64,000 nucleotides of DNA from Populus alba (GCF_005239225.2 NC_133295.1:12090001-12154000), one strand, 5' to 3'. Shown: positions 48,230 to 61,290, counted from the first letter of the stretch. Notes: generated by a model not told the origin, from the letters alone. Numbers and translations are program-made.

Positions 48230-49330
48230 GCAATGCTTTCCAGTAGTGTAAAATTATCTTTTCTGTCTCATTTTGTGCTTTGTTGTGTTTTCTTTTTTTT
48301 ATAGCGGGTGCGTGTCATCTAAAAGTGGCTATTTTATCATTGGTATCCTTTTTTGTTTCCTTTCCCTAATTTCTCTCTCCTACATGAAGAGATGCGTTTT
48401 GATCCCTATTTTTATTTCCTTTTTCAGGTTCAATCCTTTTAGTTTTGATTTAAAAAAAAAAAATTCTATGATTTTTCAATTTAATCCTTCAATTCTAATT
48501 TTCATACATAATATTTTTCGGTTCGGTCCTTTTACTTTTGATTTCTTATTTTGTTCATTTTCTTTTTTGTCAAAGTTTTTATGCTTTCAATTTTATCATT
48601 CAAGTCAATTTTATTATTATTTTTTCAATAATAATAAAATTTTCAATTTAATCATTCTACTTTTGATTTCTTAGTTTTTTTTTCTTGGCTCTTTTGTCAA
48701 AAAATTCATGGTTTTTTAATTTTATCATTTAAATCAAATTTATGGCTTTTGTTTTTTCAACAACAACAATAATAATAATTGTAGCAGTAGCAGTAGCAAC
48801 AAACAATAATAACAACAACAATAATAGTAGTCATAATAATAATTGTGGTGTTGATAGTAACAATTATGATAACGATAGTGATAATAATCAAAATGACCTT
48901 GGAATAATATGTTTTGGTATATTAGTTATTTTTTTTCTTCAATTTAACCCTTTCAATGAAAAGTTTTTTTTCTTTTTTCTTATAAGTTTTTTTGTCCATT
49001 GTCCTTTCAAGTAAGTGTTATTATTTTTTGATTTAGTTCTTCAATTTTAATTTTTCATGTATTTTTTTCCTTAAACATTTTATAAAAGTTTTATTTCTTT
49101 ATGATCTCACCTTTCAATCCAGGTTTATAGTATGCTATTTTTTTCAATTTTTCCTCATTTTTTTTCTTTGCTTGAGTTATTTCTCTTTTCAATTAAACCC
49201 TTCAATAAAAAAAAATTAGTTGCCCTCTAATTTATTTTTTATTTTAATTTTCACCCTCATTCTTTTAATTACTATTTTTTTATTTTAGATCTTTCTGTGT
49301 AGTTAGTTTTCCCCCTATTATGTTCTTCTA
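48230..49330. repeat. T-rich repeat (R1-like) with a trinucleotide-rich tract
   Basis: Recurring ttcaatttaatccttcaattc and ttttgatttctta phrases match other R1-like regions. At 48762-48900 a tract of CAA, AAT, AGT and GTAGCA trinucleotides occurs. ORFs here reflect composition only. Confidence 0.45.
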
Positions 49331-51200
49331 TGTTTGTTCACCCAGTCCAAATTTTCACAAATAAAATACAAACCATTTGCATCACTTAATATTGTTTTTT
49401 AGAAAAAATATAAACCCACAGCTTGGTGCGAGCACATGCCTGGTTGATTTCTAAATCCTAAGCATTTACATCCCATATGAGGATAATATTAACTAAAAAA
49501 CTAAAATGCATTGGGGATTTATCATGTAAAATGCATTGTAGATCCCCTCACATAGCATTGTGGATAAATTGTTCATAATGCCATTTGTTTTCCATCTTTT
49601 TTTTTTTTGGCCTTTATTGTACCAAATTATAAGCCAATTTGTTGGGGAATTGTAAGATTAAAATATCGGAAACCAAAGTAAAAAAAAAAAAACATGTAAC
49701 AAATGGGTGGCTTAAAGAAGTTAGGGCAAAATATTTATTGTAGTCCCTATATTTTACAAATTATAGATATTGGATCCCTTCAGTTTTCAAAATTAAAAGA
49801 AAAAATTAATTTTGATGCCAAACTTTATTTTCCTTGTTTTTTAGCTCTTGGTGTGAGAGAAGTGAGAGAAAGTCGTTGAAATCCAATAGTTGAAAAAGAA
49901 TTTATATTGGAGTTGATTTCAGCCACGAAAACTATTGAGATTGGTGTCAAATTGTTTCTTTTAATGAGGAGAGCTCTCATTAGGGTTTTTTTTTTTTACC
50001 ATGGAATTGCCAATAAAACACATATCATCTTTGTAAGATTTTTTATTTTGAGTTGATTTTGGATTTTAGGACAGTCCTTTGAGTTTTTTAAAGCCATGAA
50101 TTGGTTTATCAAGTTTTCAATGATGTTTTATAGGTATTTTGGGAAAAACATGGGTTGAAAATTCAGTTTTTAGATCGAAAAACCATCAGCCTGATTTTTT
50201 CAATCACCATAGTGGCTGGAAACTGTCAATACAAATGACATGTCGTTTGACTCTTTTTCTAAAAAAACAGATGCAAAATAAAAATAAAAAAGCCCAGTCA
50301 CGTAGGCCCTAACTAAATGGCCTAGGCCTAACAACGTCTGATCTTTTTTTTTAAAAAATGTTTTTTATATGTATTTTTTTAAAATTATTTTTTTATTTAT
50401 ATTTAGATTAATACTCAATTTTATATTTTTTTTTGTTTAGAGAGCCTCTTTTAAATAACGATTATTTTTTGTTATTTTGTATGCATTTAATTTTTAAAGA
50501 GGTTTTTCTTATTTATCTATAATTTTTTTAATTTTTTTTATTCAATCATTTTAATATATGTGTCGATCTCTATTATATATTGTTTGATTAAATGAAAAAA
50601 ATTAGCAAATACAATTGATTAAATATCTCATTTTTCGAGATTAAATATCTTGATTTAATCATATCTCTTGGTTTTTTCAGTTTCACTTTTAATTATCATT
50701 TATAATTATTTTTTATTTATTAACACATTTAATTCTCAATTTATTTGATTATATGCATTCATAAATTTTTTAATTATAAAAACATGAAAAAAAAACCTGC
50801 GTATACAAAAAAAAGAAATCCACGAGGAAACAGGAGGGAAGTATCTCGTCAGCTACCATCCCCATACAATGATATAATACAGTAGGGGATTACAGTCACC
50901 GTTCAGTTTTTGCAGAATGACCGGAAGTTAGCCTTGGCCACCAAAAGGCGACGGCACATTTTCCATACCTTGAATAGATTCGCCATGGCTATTAATTATA
51001 GAAGATTGGAGTTGTTTTTCTATCATGTAAATAACAGTACAGAATTCTGAGGAGACTGTACGGTAATAGTTTTGCTGTATATATTGATCATAAACACAAG
51101 TACAAATAACCAAGCTTCCTAGGTCAATAGAACCAGCTATATGTGCTTAAAACCAGAGATTAAGGACGGACTATTTGATCATGTAGATGGCTATACATAA
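49331..51200. other. Intergenic, with a dispersed-repeat fragment
   Basis: 49715-50060 (gggcaaaatatttattgtagtccc..., gtgagagaaagtcgttg, attgccaataaaacacatatc) resembles 52475-52790 loosely. The remainder is AT-rich. A mixed-composition stretch at 50860-51190 may be the SAUR 3' UTR. Confidence 0.35.
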
Positions 51201-51746
51201 CTAAATCAGCTTCAGTATCCTTGATGGACTGAGAATCCTATATGCACCATAACCATCCTTTCTAGAATTGAAGCGACGAGCAGGACTGCAAAGGGCTAAC
51301 GAGCTGCAACTTGGAGGATTAATCATAATATCATCAACTTCCTCGCTCTCCATCTGCGCCAAGACTTTGTAGAAAAAATCAACATCACAGGGAAGCAATA
51401 TTGGACCTTCACTATTGTGTCCATATTCCAGTTCAGCATCTTCTAGCAACATTTTGAACAGTTGATGGTTAGCAAACTCTGCCTTGACTGCAAACCTTTG
51501 TTTTTCAGGCCCTACATAGACTGAAAAGCAACCATCAGGAGCCACTTGAGTCTTCTTTTTTGACTTGTTGGTGGCACTAACACCGTCTTCTTGATCGCTT
51601 GGTTTTATGGTGCAGTGCCATGACTTGCTCTTTGTGAACGCGATGACAGAATTCTTTGACGGTTTCTTGCGGCCAGCAGTGAGTGATCGATACCACGCCC
51701 TCATAAACAGGCTTTTCTTCCATTTAGTGTCCTTCACAGCATCCAT
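51201..51746 (-). CDS. SAUR-family auxin-responsive protein, 181 aa
   Basis: Intronless, as is usual for SAURs. Residues 1-65 are basic and variable (KKSLFMRAWYRSLTAGRKKP). The SAUR domain is about 69-133: APDGCFSVYVG, RFAVKAEFANHQLFKMLLEDAELEYG, then a Leu/Pro-rich end (ILLPCDVDFFYKVLAQM). A Ser/Arg-rich tail follows. At 181 aa it is one of the longer SAURs, with N- and C-terminal extensions. SAURs generally promote acid growth by inhibiting PP2C-D phosphatases at the plasma membrane; longer forms are less studied. The start at 51746 lies about 65 bp after a TATA box. The gene lies between the two R1 segmental repeats. Confidence 0.92.
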   Translation of the reverse strand: MDAVKDTKWKKSLFMRAWYRSLTAGRKKPSKNSVIAFTKSKSWHCTIKPSDQEDGVSATNKSKKKTQVAPDGCFSVYVGPEKQRFAVKAEFANHQLFKMLLEDAELEYGHNSEGPILLPCDVDFFYKVLAQMESEEVDDIMINPPSCSSLALCSPARRFNSRKDGYGAYRILSPSRILKLI

Positions 51747-51810
51747 TCTTTCTACAGAAAGAGCAAAAAAGCTAGAGAACGAGAAACAGAAATCAACAGA
51801 GACCTAGGCC

Positions 51811-51820
51811 CTTTTATATT
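51811..51820 (-). promoter_or_regulatory. TATA box of the SAUR gene
   Basis: The minus strand reads aatataaaag, about 65-75 bp before the ATG at 51746. Confidence 0.6.
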
Positions 51821-53234
51821 TACAAGACGGTAAGAGAAGCTAGAAGGTGGAGCTGATGCAGGTGAGAGAGAAGGGTGGGGAGGTTTTTTTTATCTCTTGT
51901 ACACCCATTGAAGATAAGGATGGAAATATAAGATCGTCAGGCAGAAAACCCTGCACGAGATATGTTTTGAAAGTGGAGAGAGTTGGGATAAAAACTTGAA
52001 CAATCTCCGCGAAGGAGAGGCGGCACTGTTATATAGTATAGGCTAGGCATGACATATACTCCCAGCCCCATGTATTTACTCCCCCGTGAAAAATAACAAT
52101 TGTCAACGCCACTTTGGAGCATCAAGATTTTGAATATGACTTGGGGAAACCCCATCATATATGATAAAGAAAATACTCACAGAAAAGATGGCCGCTTCGT
52201 CCTTATTTGATTATTCTAACGACTCCTCCTCCTTGCCAAGTGGGCATCAAAATGTGTTTAACAGTAGCTGTTTTTCTATACGGAAGATTGCACCGTTTCT
52301 CCTTTTACATATGGATTGATTATGTAAATTTTTTTATTTAATTCTTAAACCTTTTTTTTTTTGCATTTTTTGGGCCACATTTATGGCAATTGAATAAAAT
52401 TTATGTGCTGAGGATGAAATTGAAAGATTAAAGATCAAATTAAAAAAAACGATATAAATGAATGATGGTTTTAAAGTTAATACAAAAGCCTAATTTGGTC
52501 CTCATATTTTAGAAACTATACATGTTTGGTATCTCAATATTTTATCAATTCTATTTTGGTATAAAAGTTCAATTTTGTTATTTTTTGGTCTCCGATTTGA
52601 GAAAGAGAGAGAGGTTATCGAATTTTGACAATGAGAGAAAAAGTGTCAAGCCACCAAAATGATCAATTTTTGTGTTAAATAGTTTCATTTAATTAGAAAA
52701 GTTCGTTTTAGGCGGGTTTTTTACCTTGAAATTGCCTAAAAAAATAGATTTGAGTTCAAGAAGATTTTTGGTTTCTAGTTCTTAATTTATTACCTTTAAA
52801 TTTATTAGCATGCATAGTTCTTAATTTTTTTTTTATTTCATGTTTGTATAAACTTTTGATTTGCACTTAAAAAAATAGCATATTTAATTTTTTTTAATTG
52901 GAGATAAAAATTTCTTACCTGCGGTGGAGCGTGAGTCACATAACTAATAATAACTTGTTTTTTTTTTAAAAAAATATTGTTTATTTAACTATATGATAAC
53001 AAAAATAAATAATCGTAAAATCAAGCGTTAAACCAATACTGGGATTTTTTTTTAAGACTATGATAACCTCATAGGAAACAAAACGAAATAAATTATAAAA
53101 ATCAATTCTCAATCAGTCTAATATCACATGATGAAATTGAAAAAAAATAAATTTATAAAAAAAGAAGAAAAAAGTTATTATCATGCATTTGCGTCGTCAA
53201 GCATGCATGTGTTTTCCCACTATGGTTTTTTATT
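51821..53234. other. SAUR promoter and intergenic repeats
   Basis: Upstream region of the SAUR gene, then AT-rich sequence. 52475-52790 resembles 49715-50060. Confidence 0.35.
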
Positions 53235-55055
53235 ATCATGTATAATGGATAATTTTATATTTGAATAAATATAAAAAAAATTAAAAACATATAAAATAAT
53301 AATAATAAAACTAACCTTAATGAGCTTTTTAATCTTTTCCCAAAGGTTTTTCTAATATTACCAAGTTAAATTAGGGGCAATTTAGTATTTGGCTTAAAAA
53401 AAAAGCGTATAACGCACCCGGGGGTGGTGGGTGGCACACTCTCCCTTTAAGCAGTATGTGCAACACCTCTCAACATCCAAAAAAATTCTTTTTAACATAT
53501 CAGTTTTTGTTGGTACGACACGTGTCTCTGATTATAGTATAGTTTGTTATCGATGAATATTTTTTTCATTTCTTCTCTCTTCTCCCCTGAAAATTACAGT
53601 TTGGCCCTCTTAGTTGTTAGTATTTCAATTTTAATTCTTATTCTTTTGATTTTTTATTTTTGGTCTTGACCTTTTTATAAAAGTTTTACTTGTTTTCAAT
53701 TACATTCATCAAATCCCAGTTTACAAAATAATTATATTCTTTAATTTGATCCTTATTCTTTATATTTTTTTTCCATTGGCTTTTTTTGTAAAAGTTTCAT
53801 TGAGTTTCAATATTATCCTTCAATTCAAATTGATAGTATTATATTTTCTAATCTGGTCCTCATTATTTTAATTTCTAATTTTTTTCTAGGTCATTTCGTA
53901 AAAGTTATTATTTTTTTCAATTTCACCATTCAATCAAAACATTGTTTTTATTTTTTATGGTTATTTTTAAATTTTTTTGTTCTTTTACTAAAATAATTTT
54001 TCTTTTCAATTTCAAATTTCAATCAAATATAAAATTTATTTTGTCTTTCAAGATTGTCTTTAATTGCTATTTTTTTAATATTTTTGTGAAATTGAATTTT
54101 TTTTTAATTTTATCCTTTAATATTTGATTGATTTAGAATTGGACTTCATGATTTGTATAAATTAGATGCTTTGGGTCTAATAACCCGGACTACGAGTTTA
54201 AAAAATTAACACAATATTTTTAAAGTACTTTGTAATTCTTTTTATTTTTTTATTAAATTATTTTAATTTGAACCGCGAGCCTAACAAAATATTTCAAGTC
54301 GACATGAGGTTAGTTAAGATTATGATGCAATGATTAGTGTAATTTCTAAACTTTCTTTCTTTTAGCCTCTCATTAATTTAATAGGTGAGTTGACAAAAGG
54401 AGATGGAAAACGTGGACTGATTATTGAAGCCGCTAATCTACAAAACCAGGGATGCCTCTCTACTCTACCACTTGTAGACTTGTAAAAGAAAGAAATAAAA
54501 AGTAAGCCGATTCTGTATTCTCAGTGTCTGCAGTTGCGGTATAACTGTATTTTATTTTTATAAAGGTTTATTTATTTTTAATTTAATTTTTTATAGTTTT
54601 TTATATCATTTTAATATACTATATTAATAATATTTTTAAAATAATATTATTTTAATATATTTTAAAATAAAAAATACTTTCAAATAAAACTTTTCATGTC
54701 TACTTGTTACTATCATTCTTACCAGGAACGGAATAAGGGAGGGGCAAGCAGGGCGGCCTTGTAAGACATTTTAATTTTTTTTTATTTAGTATTTAAATAT
54801 AAAATAGTATAATATTTTTTTAAATAAATAATTTTTTTAATAATATATCTTGTTATATTAATTTTGGTCTCCGCTATCAAACGCTGCTAACTCCGTCCCT
54901 CTTAATCCTCATTATATATATTTTTTTATATTTTTAATTTAATTTCTAGGTGACATGTACATCTACTCACCAACTTGCTTACCCATCAATGGAGCTTATT
55001 ATATGCAACTTTCTTTATTGTCAAGCTCTTTTTTGACTTCGATAAACATATAATA
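53235..55055. repeat. Segmental repeat R1, copy 2
   Basis: Diverged copy of 43126-45810 in the same orientation, 10 kb away. It lacks the 44300-45230 block and has its own insert at about 54720-54920 (ggaacggaataagggagggg...). It ends with caacttgcttacccatcaatgg, matching copy 1. Confidence 0.65.
54540..54705. mobile_element. MITE family M1 copy inside R1 copy 2
   Basis: AT-rich degraded copy at the position equivalent to 45490-45645. Confidence 0.4.
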
Positions 55056-55183
55056 TTTATAAACGGGATTCAAAATTGCCATCAATCCCCTTCAGAACGT
55101 TGAAGTTGGCAACTACAGAGAAACATGGCTACTAGGGGAGGCCTTCATTTGCTTCTTTCAATACAGTAGTTCATGCACGATTG

Positions 55184-55208
55184 GTGTGTGTGTGTGTGTG
55201 TGTGTGTG
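55184..55208. repeat. (GT)12 microsatellite
   Basis: Uninterrupted gtgtgt... of 25 nt. Confidence 0.9.
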
Positions 55209-55944
55209 GCTCTCTTTGTGGGTTGCAAAGCTACTGATTTGCTCGATACCTTCTTCCCATTTTTATTTTTATTTTTATTTTATAATTAACATTGGAAGTT
55301 GAGCACTAATGTGTGCAGGAGTGGGATACGCATGAACATGGGTGTAGTGCTGGCCTCAATCATACCCAATATCTTAATCTAAATGCTACTGATAAATACC
55401 GTGCGAATGTTTTCTTAAAACATTTTTTGTTTGAAATTTTATTAAAATAAAGGTTTTTATTTTTTTAAAATTTATTTAAAATTCAATACATCAAAATAAT
55501 TTAATTTACAGCGATGTGGCTACAATACCCACACTCTCGAAACAAGGATTAATGTTAACAATTCGATCCTGAATATTACGAAATAATAACTCTTGATTTT
55601 GGAAGACTGTGGCAGCCAGGAGATTACCAAAAAATAATTAAAAAAATAAAATGGTGGTTTTGCGTGGTTAATATATAATTTGGAGGCTGGAGTATTATAT
55701 ATTAATTAGTCAATTGATACGATATTAATGAGTTAAAATTCACTCAAAGCAAAAACTATTAGAATATCATTTTCCATTGGCAGACAATCCTGTGGCGACA
55801 CTCCTACTAACGTGAGAAATTTGTCTTTGATTTTGTACAAAATTGACAAGTGGAAACCTGCTGATAAGTGAAGATTCTATGGAGCAATCATTGGCCCATG
55901 TCGATACCTTGACTTGCACCCAATACTAGGATAAATTTGCCTTA
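55209..55944. other. Intergenic, nothing recognised
   Basis: Mixed composition around 55500-55930 but no coding region or repeat boundary identified. Confidence 0.35.
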
Positions 55945-56190
55945 AACGGTGTTTTATTGAATGTATAATTATAGTAATGTTTATTTTTGTGTTTTAAAAA
56001 TATTTTTAAAAAAAATTTTAATTTTTTTATTTTTTATTTCAAATTAAAATATTTTTGTAGTATTTTTAAATTATTTTGATACACTGATGTCAAAAATAAT
56101 TTTTAAAAAATAAAAAAATATATTATCTTGATATATTTATGAGTGAAAAGTATTTTGAAAAACAACTTTACTAGCAAACATGTCATAAAT
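55945..56190. mobile_element. MITE family M1 copy
   Basis: Core ttattttgatacactgatgtcaaaaataa with AT-rich arms, ending tttactagcaaacatgtcat. Confidence 0.5.
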
Positions 56191-56402
56191 TGTTCCCCTA
56201 TTGGGTTCTTTTGTTTTTTTTTTTTAATCTAAACTAATAGATTTTGACATTTGATTTGCATATGATTTATTAAAAACATGGCTTTTTTTTCATAAAATTA
56301 CCTTTTACCTATTAACCCAACCCCGTCATCTAAGAAATTATTTTTTTTAGTATAACAGAAAAATAATTTACTAAGAAACTAACCAATAAAATCCATTAAC
56401 TC

Positions 56403-58045
56403 CAAAATGTTCAAGAAAACAATTATATACTTAATAAAAACAAGAATATAAAAAAGAAAGAATTAATAAACAAAACTTGTAGGGTTAGCATAATTCCGTT
56501 GATAAAATTGATAGAAATTACCATAATATTGGTGTAAATAATAATAAAAATTTCATTGATAAAACTATTAAATATAATAATAACAAATTAATAATTAGTT
56601 TTATTCGTGATTTCATTAGTTGTAGTTTGATCAATAACTCAATTTTTTATTAAGTCATACATAAATTACATATCATATTTTTGGTTTGCCAGATTCTATA
56701 CATTTTAGAGTTTTGTTCCATTTGAGTGTGTTTGGTATTGTGGTTGCTGCTGTGGTTGTAGTTTGAAAAAAAAATTATGGTATTGTGGTAGCTGCTGTGG
56801 TTGTAGTTTGAAAAAAAATTATTTTATAAAAAATACTTTTAGTTGAGATTGGTTTGAAAAAATATGTGTTTTTGTACTTTGTTGAAAGAAAATTTTTTGT
56901 TTCAGGGTTAAAATTGAGGTTGAAGAAAAAATAGTTTTAATGTGTTTGGTTAAGAATGCTTTTGAAATTTAGGTTATAAAATAATTTTAAAAAATATATA
57001 TTAATATTGATGGTTTTTAATTTAAATATTATTGGATTTAACTATTGTTATTACATCATAAAATAAATCACACTTTATATAAAATATTTTTTTATTATTC
57101 CATTAAATTATCTACAATTCCATCACGTATGAAATTGAGATTGCAGTCAAATTCTATAAATACAGTGTCATCAAGCGATCTTCATCTAATTTATATAGTC
57201 ATTAAATAATGTTTAACACTAGTTTTTTGAATAAAACATAATTAAAAATAAAAAAAATATTTTCTTAGATCGAACCTGATTCAATGTATTTTTAGCTTTG
57301 AACCGGACCGATTTGGCCGGATCAATTTTACTATTGATAGAAAAAAATAGGTGAATAGTGGAGCATGGCTTTACTGTTAGAAGAAAATGGATGAACAGTA
57401 GAGCCATGTTCATCCATTTTTCTATTTCAAGAAGCAGCCGAGAGCTGCTTCTTGATACCTATGATTGCACCACAGTTAATGGTGGGGTCTATCATTGAAA
57501 AACTGTGATGGGAATGTTACCAAACAGAAAAATTTGTGGTTACAGGTGAATCTCACCTGCACCCACAATACCAAATAGCCACAAAATATCATCTCACACT
57601 CCAATAATAAGATTGCATTCGTTGCATCAATAATGTCATAATTTTATATAGATCGTATATAACCTATAGTTGTTGCTTATTCAAAGGAATACTTGCTGCA
57701 AGAAAAATTCAAAGCCATACAAAAGGGAAAATGCATCTCAACTCGAGGGAAAAAGAAAAAAGAAAAGAAAAACACGCAAGGATATATTATTTAATAATGA
57801 CATAAACACTTGCAAGATTCAAACATGGTGCCGAATATAGTCTAACAATGACCTATAACGAAGGAAATATATACATATATAATGATTAGTTTCCTTGTTC
57901 TCATAAGGAAGCATGAACATTAACCAGTTCAGATCGATAAATAACTTTTAAATTAAGAAATAAGAAAATTGAGTCCTTTCATTATGGAACTCGACTAGCC
58001 TTCGTGTGTTGCTATACGTATTCAAACCTCGTGAGGACTATAGTG
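56403..58045 (+). repeat. Tandem duplication unit A (with MITE insert)
   Basis: Matches 59040-59835: begins ccaaaatgttcaagaaaac, then tagagttttgttcc, cacactccaataa, atgcatctcaactcgaggga, gacctataacgaaggaaat and gctatacgtattca. Unit A is longer because an M2 element (about 56727-57581) sits inside. Confidence 0.8.
56727..57581. mobile_element. MITE-like family M2, inserted in unit A
   Basis: The left end gtgtttggtattgtggttgc and the reverse complement of the right end (tatttggtattgtgggtgca) are inverted repeats. About 855 bp, non-coding. Unit B at 59335-59355 lacks it and shows the empty site. Further copies lie at about 60045-60565 (partial) and 61331-62381. Confidence 0.7.
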
Positions 58046-58149
58046 ACGATTGAAGGTATGGTATATATACACGTCAGCAACTTCTTAATTTTATTGATCT
58101 CGTAGGCATGGAAGCTCTAAGAAACGGTCAAAATCTTGGGTTGTGGGCA

Positions 58150-58352
58150 CTATTTGTATTTCAAAAAAAAATTTGAAAAAAAATTAAAAAATAATAATTT
58201 TTTTTATTTTAAATTAATATTTTTATTTTTTTAGATGATTTTAATGCATTGATATCAAAAATAATTTTAAAAATAAAAAATATATATATTATTTTAATAT
58301 ATTTATGAATAAAAAATATTTTAAAAAAATAACTATAACCACACTCTTACGT
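58150..58352. mobile_element. MITE family M1 copy
   Basis: Core gatgattttaatgcattgatatcaaa, ending aactataaccacactctta. Confidence 0.5.
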
Positions 58353-58920
58353 GCTATAAGCTTCACAATTTTTAACTCCTCATTAAACCATCAATTTCAA
58401 AAAAAAAAAAAAACAGAAAATAGTAGAAAGATTTAGGGATTGTTTGAGAGTGTAAAAATAGTTGTTTTTTAAAGTGTTTTTTACTTAAAAATATATTAAA
58501 AAAAAAATTTAAAAATTATTTTAGATATAAATACATCAAAAAGATTAAAAAAACATGCGAAAACTAATGTTTTTAAAAAATAATTAAATTTTACCTGGCA
58601 CTCATTTTGAACACAGTTCCAAAAGTGTGGATCGTTGGGAAAAAATCATTCTATATTTTCATTTTGATAAATGGGGGTGTCTCGGGTCCTGGGTCAGGCC
58701 TGAATGATCGACTGACACTCATAAATCACAAGCTTTGGGCCTCTGAGGGTGAGTTGCTTCCACCATTGAACTTAAATGGGCTCAAGCAGTTGGACTAGGC
58801 TAAAGAAACTTTTTCTTTTTTCCTGAACCCCTCCCTATTCCACGAAATAATAATAATAATAATAAATAATTTCACTTGAAGTGATTAACTGGTACACATG
58901 AATATAATCTTTTGTTAGCA
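58353..58920 (+). repeat. Duplicated unit C, copy 1
   Basis: Matches 62425-63045: gcttcacaatttttaactcct, cacagttccaaaag, tgggaaaaaatcat, gataaatgggggtgtctcg, ttgaacttaaatgggctca, gttggactaggctaaagaaac, an (AAT)n tract and cacttgaagtgattaactgg. A partial third piece is at about 59889-59960. Confidence 0.8.
58440..58600. mobile_element. MITE family M1 copy within unit C
   Basis: gattgtttgagagtgtaaaaatagttgtttttt with an AT-rich core (atataaatacatcaaaaagatt). A matching insert lies at 62515-62680. Confidence 0.5.
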
Positions 58921-59039
58921 AAAGGGTTTTTACTTGGCCCGCGATACAACCAATGTTTTTAATCATAAAAAAAAATATTCAAGAACAGCAAGTATTTTAA
59001 AAATATTAATAAAAATCAATGATGTGAATTATATTCAAC

Positions 59040-59835
59040 TCCAAAATGTTCAAGAAAACAATTATATACTTAATAAAGCTAAGAATATAAAAAAGAAAGA
59101 ATTAATAAACAGGTTAATATGATTTTATCGGTAAAATTAATAAAAATTAGTAGAATATTGGTGTAAATATCAATAAAAAAAAATTTATTTGTCAAACTAT
59201 TAAATCTGATGATGATAAATTATTTTCAACATGATTCATGAGTATAGTTTGATCAGGAACTTATTTTTTTAGAAGTCACACATGATGACACATCATATTG
59301 CAGGCTTGCCGGATTCTGTTCTTTTTAGAGTTTTGTTCCCATTGCATAAAACGTCATCCCACACTCCAATAACAAGAGTGCATTCGTTGCACAGTTGCAT
59401 CAATAATGGCATAATTTTACATAGATCAAGTATATATAACATATATTTGTTGCTTATTAAAGGGAATACATGTTGGAAGAAACATTCAAAGCCGTATAAA
59501 AGGGAAAATGCATCTCAACTCGAGGGAAAAAGAAAAAAGAAAAGAAAAACCCGCAAGGATATATTTTTTAATAACAACATAAACACTTGCAAGATTCAAA
59601 CATGGTGCTAGCTAGAGCAGAAGATAGTCTAACAATGACCTATAACGAAGGAAATATATACATATATAATGATCACTTTTCTTGTTCTCCTAAGGAAGCA
59701 TGGGCATTTAGTTCACATCTTAACTTCTAGTTTGACAAATAATTTTTAAATTACGAAATAAGAAACTCGAATCCTTTGATTATGGAACTCAACTAGAGCT
59801 TGGTGTGCTGCTATACGTATTCATGACATTGGAGC
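59040..59835 (+). repeat. Tandem duplication unit B (empty site for M2)
   Basis: Paralogue of 56403-58045 without the M2 element. Overlapping ORFs in it are composition artefacts. Confidence 0.8.
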
Positions 59836-60044
59836 ACTCTTTATATATATATATATATTGGTGAGGATTCAATGATTAATCAACAAGGTTTGGGCCCCAT
59901 TGAATTCCTTGCCGACTTGAACATAAATGGGCTTAGCAGGTCGGACTAGGCTGAAGGGATATATCATATATATTTATTTATTTAGCGTCGATTGAATGTC
60001 AAAATTCGAGGCATGATGTGAATAGATGTTAGTAAATTAAAAGA

Positions 60045-60565
60045 GTATGTTTGGTATTGTGTTAGTTGTTGTGGTTATGATTTTAAAAAATATTTTAGAA
60101 AAGGTATTTTTTAAAAAAATATATGTTTTATTAAAATCGTGGTTGAAATTGAGGTTGAATAAATATTTTATATAAATTAATTTTAATGTGTTTGCTTAAG
60201 AATGTTTTTTAATTTGAGGTTATAAAATAATTAAAAAATATATATATAATATTAATGGTTTTTAATTTAAATATTGTAGATTTAATTAATGTTATTATAT
60301 CATGAAATAAATAATACTTTATATAAAATATTTTTTATTGTTTTATTAAACTATCTACAATTCATCACGTACGAAATTTATCGGACATGAACTATAGTTT
60401 TCATGGTTTTTTAAGCATGCAATAAAATCATGTAAAATATCATCAGAAACAAAATTAAAATTACGATCAAATTTTACAAATGTCATTCATCATGTGATCT
60501 CCTTATAATTTATGTAGTCTTATTAAATAATATTAAACACTAATTTTTTAAAATAAAATACAATT
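60045..60565. mobile_element. MITE-like family M2, partial copy
   Basis: Starts tatgtttggtattgtgttagttgttgtgg and shares internal phrases with the 56.7-kb copy (atcacgta-gaaatt, aattaatgttattatatcat). The right terminus is missing. Confidence 0.55.
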
Positions 60566-61141
60566 AAAAATTAAATTTTTTTACTAATTTTTTTTTTTAA
60601 ATCACTCTCCACGCGAGACAAGGAGAACACATAAATAAGACTAGGAAAGAACAAAGGGAAACAAAAAAGAAGAAAAAACTGGTTTCATTAGGCCAGCCCT
60701 CCATCACCGTTATCATCATCTTCAAGTGCAATAATATGGGAAAAATAAATGGAAAACTGTTAAGAATAGCCCTCATTGTTGAACAAAAGGAAAATAGTTT
60801 CAGTAGGCCAGCCCAGCTGTCTCCCTCGACGCCTTCAGCAGTGGCACGTCCACGTAAAAACAACCCTCATGGTTTTCTCATCTTGACAAAATCCATCCAT
60901 ACCCAAAGCACTGGTCAAGGAAGGAAGAGGAGAACAATTTTATACTATGTTTAAACACAATTGTAATAACACATGAAATGAAAAGCATGTAATTTCTGCT
61001 TCAACGAAACTGCGTTTTGAACGCAGATAAAAGTGGGCCCATGCATGAAAATTGCAGCTCATTATGTAACAAAATGGTATGTTACAACTGTTAAATAAAA
61101 ACGCTCCGCAAATGCTTAGCAAAACAAGCTCTTAATTTTAT
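60566..61141. other. Non-repetitive stretch, unidentified
   Basis: Less AT-rich than its surroundings. It contains a diverged direct pair (ggtttcattaggccagccct at 60680 and agtttcagtaggccagccca at 60797). No coding potential is convincing on either strand. It could be a gene-exon remnant. Confidence 0.3.
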
Positions 61142-61290
61142 TAGGGCATGTTTGGAAGTGTGGTTATGGCTGCGTTTTAAAATGTTTTTTGTACTGAAAT
61201 ACATCAAAATAATATATTATTTATTTTTTAAAAAATTATTTTAAAATTAATGTATGGAAAACGATACAAAATAATAATAAAAAAAAAAAA
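61142..61290. mobile_element. MITE family M1 copy
   Basis: Left end gggcatgtttggaagtgtggttatgg, AT-rich body, ending in an A run. Confidence 0.5.
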
